Assembly (NCBI RefSeq): GCF_030272615.1
Contig: NC_081414.1
Location: forward strand, 809,759,069 to 809,823,068
Length of the DNA stretch: 64,000 nt
Source of the DNA: Cryptomeria japonica
Taxonomy: Eukaryota > Streptophyta > Pinopsida > Cupressales > Cupressaceae
Direction: 5' to 3'
The translations under genes and the position numbers were made by a program. Every line of letters begins with the position of its first letter. Positions within the stretch are counted from its first letter, which is position 1. The notes under the pieces were generated by a model. It worked only from the letters and a program-made list of their open reading frames with translations. It was not told where the DNA came from and made no database searches. Shown piece by piece: positions 11,423-23,702 of the stretch.

Positions 11423-13489
11423 TCAAACAACATTCCTCCCCTTAGGAAGAAACAAAACCAAAGGTGTATCGATGAAGTCTCCCCAACCATGAAGGGAAGA
11501 TGAAGAAAAAATACTCATGATGAAAGGAATCTCTGAAAACTGCTCATGTGTCCCCATGCTGATGCTGAAAGGTACCCCCTCCAAAGGTGGTAAACTATGC
11601 CACACTGCTAAAAAAGGCACTCTAAGATCTAGTGGAGATGAATGCAGAACAATATCCAAAGACTCATATGTCTCCTCAAAAGATAAAGAGACCTCCTCCA
11701 AGTGTTGTACAAAACTATCCACAATCATGTCAACCTCTAAAGATTGATCATGTAGAGAATGCACAAGAGGGTCAGAGTTATCCCTCGCAACAATCAAAGA
11801 AGGATCATCTTCATCAAAGAGAAGATATATGTCATGAATGGTGTCTCCCAAATCTGTAATGTAGGAGTCCACAAACAAACCTGCAATGTCTGTCAAGTAG
11901 GCATCCCAATCAACTAAAGCTGGAAGACATGGAATATCCTACTACACTGAATCATAAGAAGGCAAAGCTGTCGCACTAGTTGCATCATTAGGTGCAATAG
12001 GTGGTGTGATATCAAGTGACGGAGATGAAATGCAAGGATCAAGAATGGGGTCACATGTGAGAATCCCCAAGTTCAAATGCCCAAAGTTCTCCTCAAAATC
12101 TGAATCATCAACATAGGAAGAATCAACCTTATCAATAGGACCAAAATCTGAAAAAGAGTACAACCGAGATGAATGATCAACCACCCTATTCGCAATGATA
12201 GCTCCACTCTCCAAGTCTCTAATGATAACTGAATTAGGTGTGAACTCCATAGTTTTCCTAGTTGCCCCATGTGTGATTTGATAGATGGAAAGAAGATTAT
12301 TTGTCAAGTGGGGTACACACAACACATCATTGAAGGAGTTATCCCCAATGGCTATAGATCCTTTCCCAATCACATCCATGTATGTATGATTGCCCATCAT
12401 AATCTACGACATGTGGCAAGGCTCAAATGTAGAAAACATAGACTACGAAGATGCCATATGATGAGAAGCCCTTGAATCTAGAAGCCATCTCCCTGAATCA
12501 TGACTTGTAGTAGCACAAAGTGCTTGTCCCTTTCCTTTATCTATCCCAAAAGAGTGATCTTTTCCTTTATCCTTGGAAGAAGAAGCCAATGTAGACATTT
12601 TAGAAGGTAGTTTGATTCTATTCTTCTCAAGAAGATTCTTCAACTCATCAATATCCTTCTTATAACAATGATGTTCATCATGTCTTGACTTCTTTCAATA
12701 TCCACAAAAAAGATTGTCCTTATATGATTTCCTCTTAGGTGAGAATGGTGAATCAACTTGTTGTGGAGAGGAACATTGTGCTCCATCTTGATGTGGTTTT
12801 GACTTAGGTTGCTTTTGAGTCTTGCCTTTTCCTTGATTACTTTGATTCCCTTTGTTAGCCACCAAAGCTTGTGACTTTGAAGATTTGAGAATCCCCATCG
12901 TGGTCAACTTAGATTGTTCAAGTATCAACATCTCCGTGAATGAATCAAATGAGGGAGAAGTGTATGAGGAACCTTGAGCTAACCTATGGGTATGAAAGCT
13001 AGATACAAAGGTTGCATACTCTAAAGGAAGCTTGTCCAACAAGTTATAAACCAATTGAGCATCCTTTTTGTCAATTCCACAATCCTTTAGCTTTTCTCTT
13101 AGCTCAGTTGCTTTTGTAATATAATCTTGGATTCTAAAAAAATCCTTGTGATCTAAAGTTGTGAGTTCACTATCAAGCTTGTAGCCCTTAATCTCATCAA
13201 CTTGACCATACAATTTCTTAAAAATATCCCAAGCCTCTTTAATTGTAGTTCACTTATCAATGTGAAAAATGAGGTCATCTGATACATACTTTCTAAGAGT
13301 TCCAAGTTCCATAGCATTCTCAGTAAGCCATTCAATTTGAGCATTAGGATTAGCCTTAGGATCAGGAGGCGCTGTAATAGTTTCATTTACATAATGAATG
13401 AGTCCTTTTTGCATTAGTTTACTCCATGCCTTAATTTTCCATGATGCATAATTATGAGGAGTTAAAAGTGGAAATTTAGGAGAACCCAT
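11423..13489 (-). pseudogene. E3 gag-protease-like protein (about 689 codons, premature stops only)
   Basis: One reading frame from ATG at 13489 to the stop at 11423, broken by stops at 13250-13252, 12695-12697, 12443-12445, about 12401-12403 and 11939-11944, but with no frameshift that I can see. Order: copia gag N-terminus (FPLLTPHNYASWKIKAWSKL, GTLRKYVSDDL), gag core with LDKLPLEYATFVSSF (about 13040-12995), basic Gln/Lys-rich linker, zinc knuckle remnant (CGY-stop-KKSRHDEHHC, the stop replacing the second Cys, about 12718-12677), protease-like WLLDSRASHHMAS with DSG changed to DSR (about 12490-12450), then GKGSIAIGDNSFNDVLCVPHLTNNLLS typical of copia protease. The last 250 residues are acidic, with no domain I recognise, where integrase would normally follow. 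The ending is clean, so pol loss looks ancestral rather than a local deletion (inference). Confidence 0.88.
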
Positions 13490-14319
13490 AGCACCAAAAT
13501 GAAAAAATACAAGATAGAGGCACAATCACACAAGACACCCCCCAAAAATACTCAATCAAGAAATCCCCCCCAAATGATGATTTTCGCATTTTATACTTAG
13601 TGCGTATACAATGGGCCACTTTCAAAACAAGGCAAAGTGGACTTCTAATTTCAATTTACAACTTTTCAAAATGAGATCTAAGAGACTTCAACAAATACTG
13701 CCAGTGATCTAAACTAAGATCCAAGCAAAATACAAGTACCAAATATGCCAAAAATGGCCAAATATAGAAAGTACAATTTCTACTTAAAATCACTACAAAC
13801 AAATGGCATATTATGAAAGTAGATGAAAAAATATGCACTTTCAAAAAAAATGGCACCTGAAAAGGAGTCCATATGAGCCCAAATGAAGCCTCCAAAGTTG
13901 TAAAAATCAGGATTTCATGATTTCCGAAAACCCTGTATTTGAAAATTAGAAAACTCCTAAACCACTATACAGATTGCACAATTCTACCCCCAAAAAAAAA
14001 CAAATTGCTTGAAAAAATGAGTCTAGATGAGTGAGATATCGTTATTTGAAAAATGCCTGCAAAATTATAATTTTTGGAAAATTTCTACCGCAACGTCAAA
14101 CTTCAAATGCCTCTAGATTTGGCCTCCGAAGTCCGATTTTGATGAAACAAAAGGCAAAACTGACTTTCTTGAACCTCCTAAATCCAATGGTAACCTTATA
14201 TTTGACCTATCAAGCTTCAATAATAACTTGAAAAAGAAAACTCCAAAATACACAACCCCAAATAGCATCACATTTCTCTCAATTAGCAAACCAATGACAC
14301 TCTAATGGCTCTGATACGA

Positions 14320-14788
14320 TGTGAGACATGGAATAGCTCTGATACGATGTGAGATTTTGCCAAGATCAAGAGGCAATGGAAAGCACAAATAAGAGAGACA
14401 AAATATATGATAGAAATAAACTATATTCTATCAAGATGAAAATACAAATCAACTGGATCATCAATCGATACATACAATAAATATGAGCCTGCTTATATAG
14501 GCAAGACTATATGGATATGTGAGCACATAAACATGACATGTGGCTCAATAAGAAACAAGGGTAGGTAGGAGAAACAATGTAATATTCCACATGAGGTGGA
14601 TCACCCACTGAATGTGGAGTGTAACAACAAGATCACACCATAAAAGGTGGAAATTCTCCTACACACACTATCCCAACGTGGCACAAACACCCAAGTGTCT
14701 CATACCCAAACTATTATGAAATGCATTTCCTAAGTAAACTTAAGTAAGGTGTAATAATATCCATGATGAATAATTATTTACACCAACA
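14320..14788 (-). repeat. E3 5' LTR (469 bp) with adjacent primer site
   Basis: Partner of 10562-11051. The primer site lies at about 14308-14319: on the minus strand TCGTATCAGAGCC follows the LTR end CTCACA, one base off the initiator tRNA-Met site TGGTATCAGAGC. A second CTCACA + TCGTATCAGAGC copy sits about 28 bp inside the LTR end. Confidence 0.92.
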
Positions 14789-15673
14789 AGGGTCATATGG
14801 TGTCCATAGGGGTCATATGGTGTCCCATGAACCCTTATGACCTCTTAGGACACCATATGACCCTTAATGATACCATATTGGGTTGCTTTGGGTCATATTG
14901 TGTCCTAAGGGGTCATATTGTGTCGTAAGGGGTTCTATGGTGTCCCAAGACACCATATGACCCCTATGGACACCGTATGGCCCCTAACGACACCATAAGA
15001 TCCCTTAAGACACAAATCATGTCATTAGGGGTCATATTGTGTCTTATGGGGTCACAGGACACAATATGATCCCTAACAACATGATTTGGTCTCTTAAGAG
15101 GTCCTATGGTGTCGTTAGGGGTCATATGGTGTCCAATGAACCCTTATGACCCCTAATGACACCATATGACCCCTAATGACACCATATTGGGTTGCTTTGG
15201 GTCATATTGTGTCCTAAGGGGTCATATTGTGTCCTAAGGGGTCCTATGGTGTCCCAAGACACCATATGACCCCTATGGACACTGTATGACCCCTAACGAC
15301 ACCATAAGACCCCTTAAGACACCAAATCATGTCGTTAGGGGTCATATTATGTCTTACGGGGTCGTAGGACATAATATGACCCCTAATGATGTGATTTGGT
15401 GTCTTAAGGGGTCATATGGTGTGGTTAGGGGTCATAGGGTGTCCATAGGGGTGATATGGTGTCCCAGGAACCCTTATGACCTCTTAGGACACCACATGAC
15501 CCCTAATGACACCATATTGGGTCGCTTTGAGTCATATTGTGTCCTAAGGGGTCATATTGTGTCCTAAGGGGTCCTATGGTGTCCCAAGACACCATATGAC
15601 CCCTATGGACACCCTATGACCCCTAACGACACCATATTGTGTCCTAAGGGGTCATATTGTGTCTTGGAGGGTC
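14789..15673 (+). repeat. Satellite 1, second block
   Basis: Continuation of the array at 7834-10561 after E3. The marker GTCCCAAGACACCAT recurs near 14940, 15252 and 15583 (312 and 331 bp apart). It ends at GTCTTGGAGGGTCAT where the (CT)n tract begins. Confidence 0.95.
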
Positions 15674-15873
15674 ATCTCTCTCTTTCACTCTCTCTCACTC
15701 TCTCTCTCTCTCTCTCTCTTTCTCCCTCTCTCCCTCTCCTTCCTTCTCTCTCTCCCCCTCCCTCTCCTCCTCTCTCTCTCTCTCCTTCCTTCTCTCTCTC
15801 TCTCTCTCTCTCTCTCCTCCTCTCTCTCTTTCTCCCTTTCTCCCTCTCCTTCTCTCTCTCTCTCTCTCTCTCT
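15674..15873 (+). repeat. (CT)n microsatellite, inverted partner of 7643-7833
   Basis: About 200 bp of CTCT with CCT/TTCCTT interruptions, the mirror image of the GA tract at the other side of satellite 1. Confidence 0.97.
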
Positions 15874-16060
15874 AAAATATGACTAATAAAATCTGATATC
15901 CAATTTAATCAGATATTGGATTTCTGCAATGTGGCAGTTTACTAAATAAATGGCGGCAACGGGAATTTTTTTGGGGACCACAAATTTTTGTACTAAAATC
16001 AGATATCAGATAAAATCCAATATTTTATTTTATCTGATATCTAATTTTTGTACAAAAAAC
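15874..16060 (-). repeat. Right inverted arm with GATATC repeats
   Basis: Reverse complement matches 7480-7642 at most positions, including the AAAATATGACTAATAAAATC start, CAATTTAATCAGATATTGG, GGCAACGGG and CCACAAATTTTTGTA. It lies directly upstream of the transposase-like gene of element A. GATATC-type palindromes are dense, for example TCAGATATCAGATAAAATCC and TATCTGATATC. Confidence 0.85.
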
Positions 16061-16239
16061 CAAGAAAAAAAGGGTTTGTGGGCCATTGTGTAGATTCCAA
16101 CGGCCCACAGTTTGGATATATTCTGTTTTCTGTCGAGGATCAGGGGTTTTTAGATAGCTAGAGACAAATTTGTGCTTTTGGGAGATTCTTAAAGTGAATA
16201 CTTACATTGTCAATCATGAAGGAGCATGTGTGGAGGGAA

Positions 16240-19125
16240 ATGGGGAGTAGTAGTCGTCGAAAGTCTAAACGCAAAAGAAAACTTTCAAATGACCAAATTG
16301 AAGTGTATAGAGAAAGAGATAGAGATTGTCATAAGAGGAGAAGACAAGGTATGTTAAATATTGCTAATGTTACCTCAACTGAAGAGGAAATTGAATTTGA
16401 AAATGTGCCACAAGTTATTGAAAATGAAAATGTAGATTTTGAAAGTGAAAATATTGAAAATTTTGAAAATTTTGAAAGTGATAATTAAAATGCTCAACAC
16501 GTGGAAAATTTTGACACAGGAGGTGAAAATGTGGAAAAATTTAACGTTGAAGGTGGAATTGCTCAACCAAGTGAACCTTATGTAACACCTAATTACTTTA
16601 GAAATGAAGACCCTCTTATGGATGATAGACAAATTCCAAATCCAAGACCTTCAAGAACCCCAAAATGGTTATTTGAAATCGATGAGAACATTATTGCGAA
16701 TCTTGAAGGCAAGAGATCAACAAGAACTATTCGGTTGTGGGCTACTACACAACTTTTCAACCAAAATTTTAGCAATAAGACATTGATCGAGCAATGCTAA
16801 CTCTTTGTTTAATTGCTAGAGATGATAAAGATGAGACCTTTGCTAAACAAATTGAAGATTCATATGAACAAGAAGATGGAGAGAAATTCTATTATTGCAA
16901 AAAATCTATTTGACGCTCTCAATTCTATTGGAAAGAATACCAAAGAAAGAGATAAGAGAGCCGCTTGAAGAGTGATTACAACGTCCTTAGTAAGCCATTA
17001 ATTGAGGAAGGCTCGTCAAATGAGACAGACTTGTGTTGATTTTAACATAAATCATAAAACTTTGGATAGAGCACTTGTACGAAGACAAAGACTTGACGAT
17101 CCACTTCAACAAGATACATGGGCATTTGGTGGGAGGCTTCCACGTGTTGATAGAAAGTTGACTGACAATATGAAGGAAGAGATTCAACAATTTTGGCACT
17201 CTAATTCTAGAGTGTCACCTAATGTAAAGGATGTTTTGAAATTAAGAATCGGCAACCGAGACCGCACACCACATCCCAAACATTTCTTGGAATCAAGCCA
17301 AACAATGTTGTACAAGTTTTTTTGTGAATTACATCCGACTTTGCAAATATCACAAAGGGCCTTTGAATCTTTGAAACCATTTTATTGTGTTCCTCTTAAG
17401 ATCCGCAATACCTATTGTTGCAAGTACCATGTGGGGTTTTCAATGTACCATGAACTTTTATGTCATATTCATTCTATGATGCATACTAATGAGATGTTGT
17501 AGGAGTGTGGTACAATGCTATTTCCGAGATCATCAAGAGACTTGCAAGATCTATTTTTATGCCCTAGAGATGATGGCTGCTATTTCTATAGAAATGATTG
17601 TTTGAATGAGATGTGCTCAAAATGCGATGGGTTGTCAAAGTTTGTTTCATGTTTTCATGAGGGAAGCCAACACGAGTTTGGAAATAATTATGTTGAGAAA
17701 AAAAGATACGAGACAGTGAAATATACTTTGAAGAGTGGAGGTGAAGGTTCTAGATGCAAATTAGTCTCAAGAGAAGTGAGTATTGCTGATTTTATTTTGG
17801 ATTTTAAGGAAAATATTTTTTACAAGTATGCAAGGCACACCCATAGGTCTTAGTGGTTGGATCAATAGTTTAGGATTTGTAAGAACTCTTTCCCGATTGG
17901 CACTTTTGTATCAGTGGTTGATTTTGCAGAGAAATATACATTGCAACCACAGAATGAGGTACAGTCTCAGTACTACAATTCAGTCTAGATTGCTATTTTT
18001 GTTCACATTACATATAGACATGCTCCTGATAGTACATAAGAGGATAGGAAGATAATCAGGGAGTATCATTTTTATATGAGTGATGATAGATCACACTCCT
18101 TCGAGTATGTGCAACATTCTTTCAAGAATTTTTCTGAGTTCTTGCATGAGAAAGATATTGCAATTGACCGACATACAATATGGTTAGATAACTATACGGG
18201 TCAATTCAAGAATGGCTGTATGTTTTATTGGTTGAGTAGAATGCATGTGGAGAGGCGTAAACCTCATATTTGGTTTTTTTTTTTAGGCAGGGCATGGGAA
18301 GGGAGAGCATGATGGAGCAGGTGCATGTTTGAAGAGAGCTCTAGTTAAGGAGCAATTGAGGATTTCAGGTGCAAATTTCTCTGATGCACATTCTATTGTT
18401 GATTGATGTAGTTTAGCATTGTCACATGGAGGTACTCTTGATACAACAGTGAGCATATTCTTTTGGTTGGTTGAGGAGGGAATAGTGAGAGATAGATTCG
18501 ATTGTCAAACAATTAAAGATTCTTCAAAAATGCATTCATTTCTCAGCTTAGATGCAAGTACATGGACCATTTGGACACGAGTGTTGGCTTGTTTTTGTTA
18601 GAGTTGTGTTCAGTGTGATTGGGATCAGTGCGAGTCAAGTGAGTGGGTTGATATGTGGGTTCCCCACTATCTAACTCCTTTATCTCAAACAATATCCTTG
18701 TCAAAAAATGACATGGAAAGTTCACTTGAGTATGATCGTCTATCAGATCTTGTACAACCAGGACATGTTTTTGTAGTTGTTTCAGCGCAAGGGAATGAAG
18801 AGAGATCAGAATATTCATTGGCATGATGTGTATAGGGAAAACAAAAGATAACACAACCAGTGACAAATGATGATGGGTTCACATATCCTGAACTTGGTTG
18901 TGAACATACATGATTAGAAAGAATGGCATACCTGCATTTGAAGACTATGAGAGACACAAAACCATTATAATGTATTCACACCTTATTATAGCTACAAATG
19001 TCAAGTTGTTGAAGCATCAAGCAAAACCGAAGACCAAAGAGCTATATATAGTGACTACTGCTGATCATGAAGCAATAATGGATACTCCTAAACAAGGAGA
19101 TGACCCTTCAGGCACACTTGAGTAG
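16240..19125 (+). pseudogene. Element A transposase-like gene (decayed)
   Basis: Start ATG at 16240 is chosen because MGSSSRRKSKRKRK lines up with MGSKKRQKKKKR at the start of the element B copy. Order: very basic N-terminus; acidic Glu/Asn-rich stretch; a region with FGGRLPR, FWHSNSRVSPNVKDVLKLR and PHPKHFL (about 17120-17290); a Cys cluster CLNEMCSKC (about 17605-17630); then a putative DDE core with VVDFAEKYTLQPQ (about 17920), REYHFYMSDDRSHS (about 18062), WLDNYTGQFKN (about 18182) and GKGEHDGAGACLKRAL (about 18300); and a C-terminal domain GHVFVVV...IRKNGIPAFEDYE. It is aligned throughout by the B protein. Stops include TAG at 17866-17868 and 17986-17988 where B has Gln. Frameshifts lie near 16800-17000, 18290 and 18830-18910. 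Unlike B it has no intron before GHVF (about 18760). Confidence 0.8.
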
Positions 19126-20188
19126 TAGGTCTTTAGTGGTGCCTTATTTTGTTTATCATGCATTTCATTTTGAACAATGATCATTAAACCTTAATGATCA
19201 AGTTTTTTACGTGTATATTAAGGATGTGTTGAAAATGCAGGTTTATTGATGAACGATTTATTTTGGCAACACGGTTTTTGCATGCAACATAGTGGGTACA
19301 CGATATAATCAGAAGGGACATATTTTTGCAACATGACTTATTATCATGCATTTGATGAGCTTTACAATTTTTGTTATTAGAGAACACTATCTAACAATTT
19401 TTGATGATATAATTATCACAAAACCTTTATGCTCAAGCAGGTCTTTATTGATGATATACAATAGTACATCACATTATGATTTTTGATGATATACAGGTTC
19501 ATGCTAGATCATTCACCATTGACAAGACCCTCTCTTGCTGATGGTACATATTCTTTTGTGCACTAATGAGATAAAATTTTGTGCATAAACATTAAGTCAA
19601 GTGAATGTATTGCTATTTAGAAATGACCATATCTACCATCGTCTTCAACCATGCAGAGAAATGTAGTGAGAAGGGCTTTAATCAACATGCGTCTTTCTTC
19701 AAAGTTATGCTTGTATACTTTGCAGAGAAACTGGTAAGTTTTGTAATTATACAATCTTGTGTGTCTTAAAAATGTTTGAAATGATCTATTTATAATTTTC
19801 CAAACTAATTTGTATTGGTCTTCATTTATATACAGGCATTGCTGTATGCAAGCTTTTCTCTTAGGACATGAGGATGTTTGATGTAGATGAAGTGGGATGT
19901 TGTATTTGTATATGGATGTGAATTGATGTAACATTGTTACGATGGTATACAATGTCCATGAGCAAATTATGTGTATACAATACATGGAAATATTCATGAT
20001 CATTATGTGTCTACAGTGTAATGCTTGGAAATATTGATGATATACAATGTCCATGGAAAAAAAACATGTTTGCATATCCCTTCATTGATGTCACATGCAA
20101 GTGTAATGGTAATTATGTGTATACAATACGTAGAAATATTCATGATCATTATGTGTCTACAGTGTAATGCTTGTTTATATATAATTTT
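19126..20188. other. Element A spacer with a ~143-bp imperfect duplication
   Basis: 3' flank of the transposase-like gene. The phrase ATTATGTGTATACAATAC followed by GGAAATATTCATGATCATTATGTGTCTACAGTGTAATGCTTG-like text occurs at about 19966-20034 and again at about 20109-20173. TGATGATATACA also recurs near 19450, 19490 and 20035. No coding frame supported. Confidence 0.6.
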
Positions 20189-23100
20189 AGTGCTCAAGGG
20201 ACGACGTCGGTAGGGTATGACCTTGAGCATTCAATCGAGTGGGGGGGCAAAATAGGAGCATGCATAGTGTAATAAGGCCTAACTGGACATGTCAGAGCTG
20301 ACGGTTCATCATCACGATGAACAGAATGAGAAATCGGCCATGCAACAACATTCCATTGAGTGAGATTGACGATTTTTTTGCCAACCAAAAAATTGCTACC
20401 CCAATAAAACCATAGGGCAAATTGAAAAACTGAGATAGACTTTTGTAGGGACCCCTCTCGTGGCCCCTTAGGTTCAAACAGATCATTCGCAGGTGCCATG
20501 GATTCTGAGTTAGGGTCCATCAAAGTTTGACAATTTTGAGCACTTAGGGCGCTCAAGGGATGACGCCGATAGGGTATGACCCCGAGCATTCGATCGAGTG
20601 GGGGGGGGGGAATAGGAGCATGCATAGGGTAATAATGCCTAACTGGAGATGTCAGAGCTGATGGTTCATCATCGCGATGAGAAGAATGAGAAATCGGCCA
20701 CGCAACAACATTCCATTGATTGAGACTGATGATTTTTTGCCAACCGAAAAATTTCTGCCCTAATAAAACCGTAGGGAAACTTGAAAAATTGAGATAGGAT
20801 TTTGTAGGGACCCCTCTCATGGCCCTGTAGGTTCAAATAGATCATTCACAAGTGCCACGGATTCTGAGTTAGGGCCTATCAAAGTTTGACAATTTTGAGC
20901 ACTTAGGGCGCTCAAGGGACTACGCCGGTAGGGTTTGATCCCAAGCATTCGATCGAGTGGGGAGACAAAATAGGAGCATGAATAGGGTAATAATGCCTAA
21001 TTGGACATGTCAGAGTTGACAGTTTGTCATTGCGATGAGCAGAACGAGAAATCGGCCACACGACAACATTCCATTGAGTGAGACTGATGATTTTTTCACC
21101 AACTGAAAAATTGCTGCCCTAATAAAACCATAGGACAACTTGAAAAACCAAGATAGGCTTTTGTAGGGACCCCTCTCATGGCCTCGTAGGTTCAAACAGA
21201 TCATTTGAAGGTGCCACGAATTCCGAGTTAGGGCCTGTCAAAGTTTGACAATTTTGAGCACTTAGGGTGCTCAAGGGACGACACCGGTAGGGTATGACCT
21301 CGAGTGTTCAATCGAGTGGGGGGGAAAAGTAGGAGCATGCGTAGGGTAATAATGCCTAACTAGACATGTCAAAGCTGATGGTTCATCATCGCGACGAGCA
21401 AAATGAGAAATCGGCCACGCGACAACATTCCATTGAGTGAGACTGACGATTTTTCACCAACCGAAAAATTGCTGCCCTAATAAAACCGTAGGGCAAATTG
21501 AAAAATCGAGATAGGATTTTGTAGGGACCCCTCTTGTGGCCTAGTAGGTTCAAACAGATCATTTGTAGGTGCCACAGATTCTGAGTTAGGGCCCTTCAAA
21601 GTTTGACAATTTTGAGCACTTAGGGCACTCAAGGGACGACGCTGGTAGGGTATGACCCCGAGCGTTTGATCGAGTGGGGGGGAAAAATAGGAGCATGCAT
21701 AGGGTAATAATGCCTAACTAGACATGTCAAAGCTGATGGTTCATCATCGTGATGAGAAGAACGATAAATCGGCCATGTGACAACATTCCATTGATTGAGA
21801 CTGACGATTGTTTTGCCAACCGAAAAATTGCTGCCCTAATAAAACTGTAGGGAAACTTGAAAAACCAAGATAGGCTTTTGTAGGGACCCCTCTCTTGGCC
21901 TCGTAGGTTCAAACAAATCATTTGCAGGTGCCACGGATTCTGAGTTAGGGCCCATCAAAGTTTGACAATTTTGAGCACTTAGGGTGTTGAAGGGACGACG
22001 CAGATAGGGTATGACCCCGAGTGTTCGATCGAGTGGGGGGAAAAATAGGAGAATGCGTAGGGTAATAATTCCTAACTAGACATGTCGGAGCTAACGATTC
22101 GTCATCGCGATGAGTAGAACGAGAAATCGACCATTCGACAACATTCCATTGAGTGAGACTGATGATTTTTTCACCAATCGAAAAATTGCTGCCCTAATAA
22201 AACCATAGGGAAACTTGAAAAACCAAGATAGGCTTTTGTAGGGATCCTTCTTTTGGCCCCATAGGTTCAAATAGATTGTTCGCAGGTGCCACAGATTCTG
22301 AGTTAGGGCCTGTCAAAGTTTGACAATTTTGAGCACTTAGGGCGCTCAAGGGATGATGCCGGTAAGGTATGACCCCAAGTGTTCGATCGAGTGGGGGGGA
22401 AAAATAGGAGCATGTGTAGGGTAATAATGCCTAACTGGACATGTCAAAGGTGATGGTTCATGATCGCGATGAGCAGAACGACAAATCGGCCACGTGACAA
22501 CATTCCATTGAGTGAGACTGACAATTTTTTTGCCAACCGAAAAATTGCCGCCCTAATAAAACCATAGGGAAAATTGAAAAACTGAGATAGGCTTTTGTAG
22601 GGACCGCTCTCGTGGCCCCGTAGGTTCAAACAGACCATTCGCAGGTGCCATAGATTTTGAGTTAGGGCCCATCAAAGTTTGACAATTTTGAGCACTTAGG
22701 GCGCTCAAGGGACGACGCCGGTAGGGTATGACCCCAAGCATTCGATTGAGTGGGGGGGAAAAATAGGAGCATACGTAGGGTAATAATGCCTAACTAGACA
22801 TTTCAGAGCTGATGGTTTTTCATTGCGATGAGAAGAACGAGAAATTGACCACGCGACAACATTCCATTGATTGAGACTGACAATTTTTTTGCCAACCAAA
22901 AAATTGCTGCCCTAATAAAACCGTAGGGAAAATTGAAAAACCAAGATAGGCTTTTGTAGGGACCCCTCTCATGGCCCCGTAGGTTCAAACAGATCATTCA
23001 CAGGTGCCACAGATTCTGAGTTAGGGCCCGTCAAAGTTTGACAATTTTGTGCACTTAGGGCGCTCAAGGGACGACGCAGGTAGGGTATGACCCTGAGCGT

Positions 23101-23500
23101 TCGATCGAGTGGGGGGGGGAAAATAGGAGAATGCATAGGGTAATAATGCCTAACTGGACATGTTAGACCTGATGGTTCATCATCATGACAAGAAGAACGA
23201 GAAATTAGCCACGCGACAACATTCCATTGAGTGAGACTGACGATTTTTTCACCAACCGAAAAATTGATGCCCTAATAAAACCGTAGGGGAACATGAAAAA
23301 CTAAGATAGGATTTTGTAGGGACCCCTCTCATGTCCCTGTAGGTTCAACAGATCTTTCACAGGTACCACAGATTCCAAGTTAGGGTCCGTCAAAGTTTGA
23401 CAATTTTGAGTAGTTAGGGTGCTCAAGGGATGACACCAGTAGGTTATGACCCCGAGCGTTCGATCGAGTGGTGGGGAAAAATAGGAGCATGCGTAGGGTA
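20189..23500 (+). repeat. Satellite 2 (about 359-bp units, roughly 9 copies)
   Basis: The marker TTTGACAATTTTGAGCACTTAG (with minor variants) recurs near 20526, 20886, 21244, 21602, 21960, 22319, 22677, 23037 and 23396, each 358-360 bp apart. Units also share CGCTCAAGGGACGACGCCGG, TCGATCGAGTGGGGGG and AACATTCCATTGA. It is unrelated in sequence to satellite 1. Open frames of 64 codons spaced about 717 bp apart are by-products of the repeat. The array sits between the two convergent genes of element A, where element B has only about 900 bp. Confidence 0.96.
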
Positions 23501-23702
23501 TTGTTAATTAAATGAATTGTATTGTTCATTGACTGAATTGTATTCTATTGTTGATTAAATGAATTGTATTGTATTGTTGATTAAATGAATTGTATTGTTC
23601 ATTAAATGAATTGTATTGTATTGTTTATTAAATGAATTATATTGTTCATTATAAAAACAACACTTACAATGAAATAAAATGAATTGTATTGTTCATTAAA
23701 TA
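23501..23702 (+). repeat. Short tandem repeat, TTAAATGAATTGTATTGTTCA
   Basis: About eight imperfect copies of a 20-30 bp unit combining ATTAAATGAATTGTATTG with GTATTGTTGATT/GTTCATT, adjoining the end of satellite 2. Confidence 0.85.

Larger units (their letters stand above)
10562..14788 (-). mobile_element. E3: gag-only LTR retrotransposon inside satellite 1
   Basis: 4.2-kb reverse-strand element with LTRs at 10562-11051 and 14320-14788, flanked by GGGGT (10557-10561) and AGGGT (14789-14793), a 5-bp duplication with one transition. Removing it restores the satellite phrase TTAGGGGTCATATGG. It encodes copia-type gag and a protease-like region but no integrase, reverse transcriptase or RNase H, so it must have depended on another element. 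The LTRs look nearly identical, apart from a 21-bp repeat unit missing from the right one, so it is the youngest insertion here. Confidence 0.92.

Noticed and set aside
7834-15673. Possible CRISPR-like or spacer-repeat array
   Set aside because: Repeats are long, contiguous and degenerate with no unique spacers, and the DNA is plant. It is a satellite.
16030-16130. Promoter with TATA box at TTGGATATATTCTG upstream of the element A gene
   Set aside because: Plausible position but many TATA-like strings occur in this AT-rich DNA; not supportable by eye.
20292-22997. Evenly spaced 64-codon open frames (MICLNLRGHERGPYKSLS...)
   Set aside because: They recur at about one or two satellite 2 units and have no domain; explained by the repeat.
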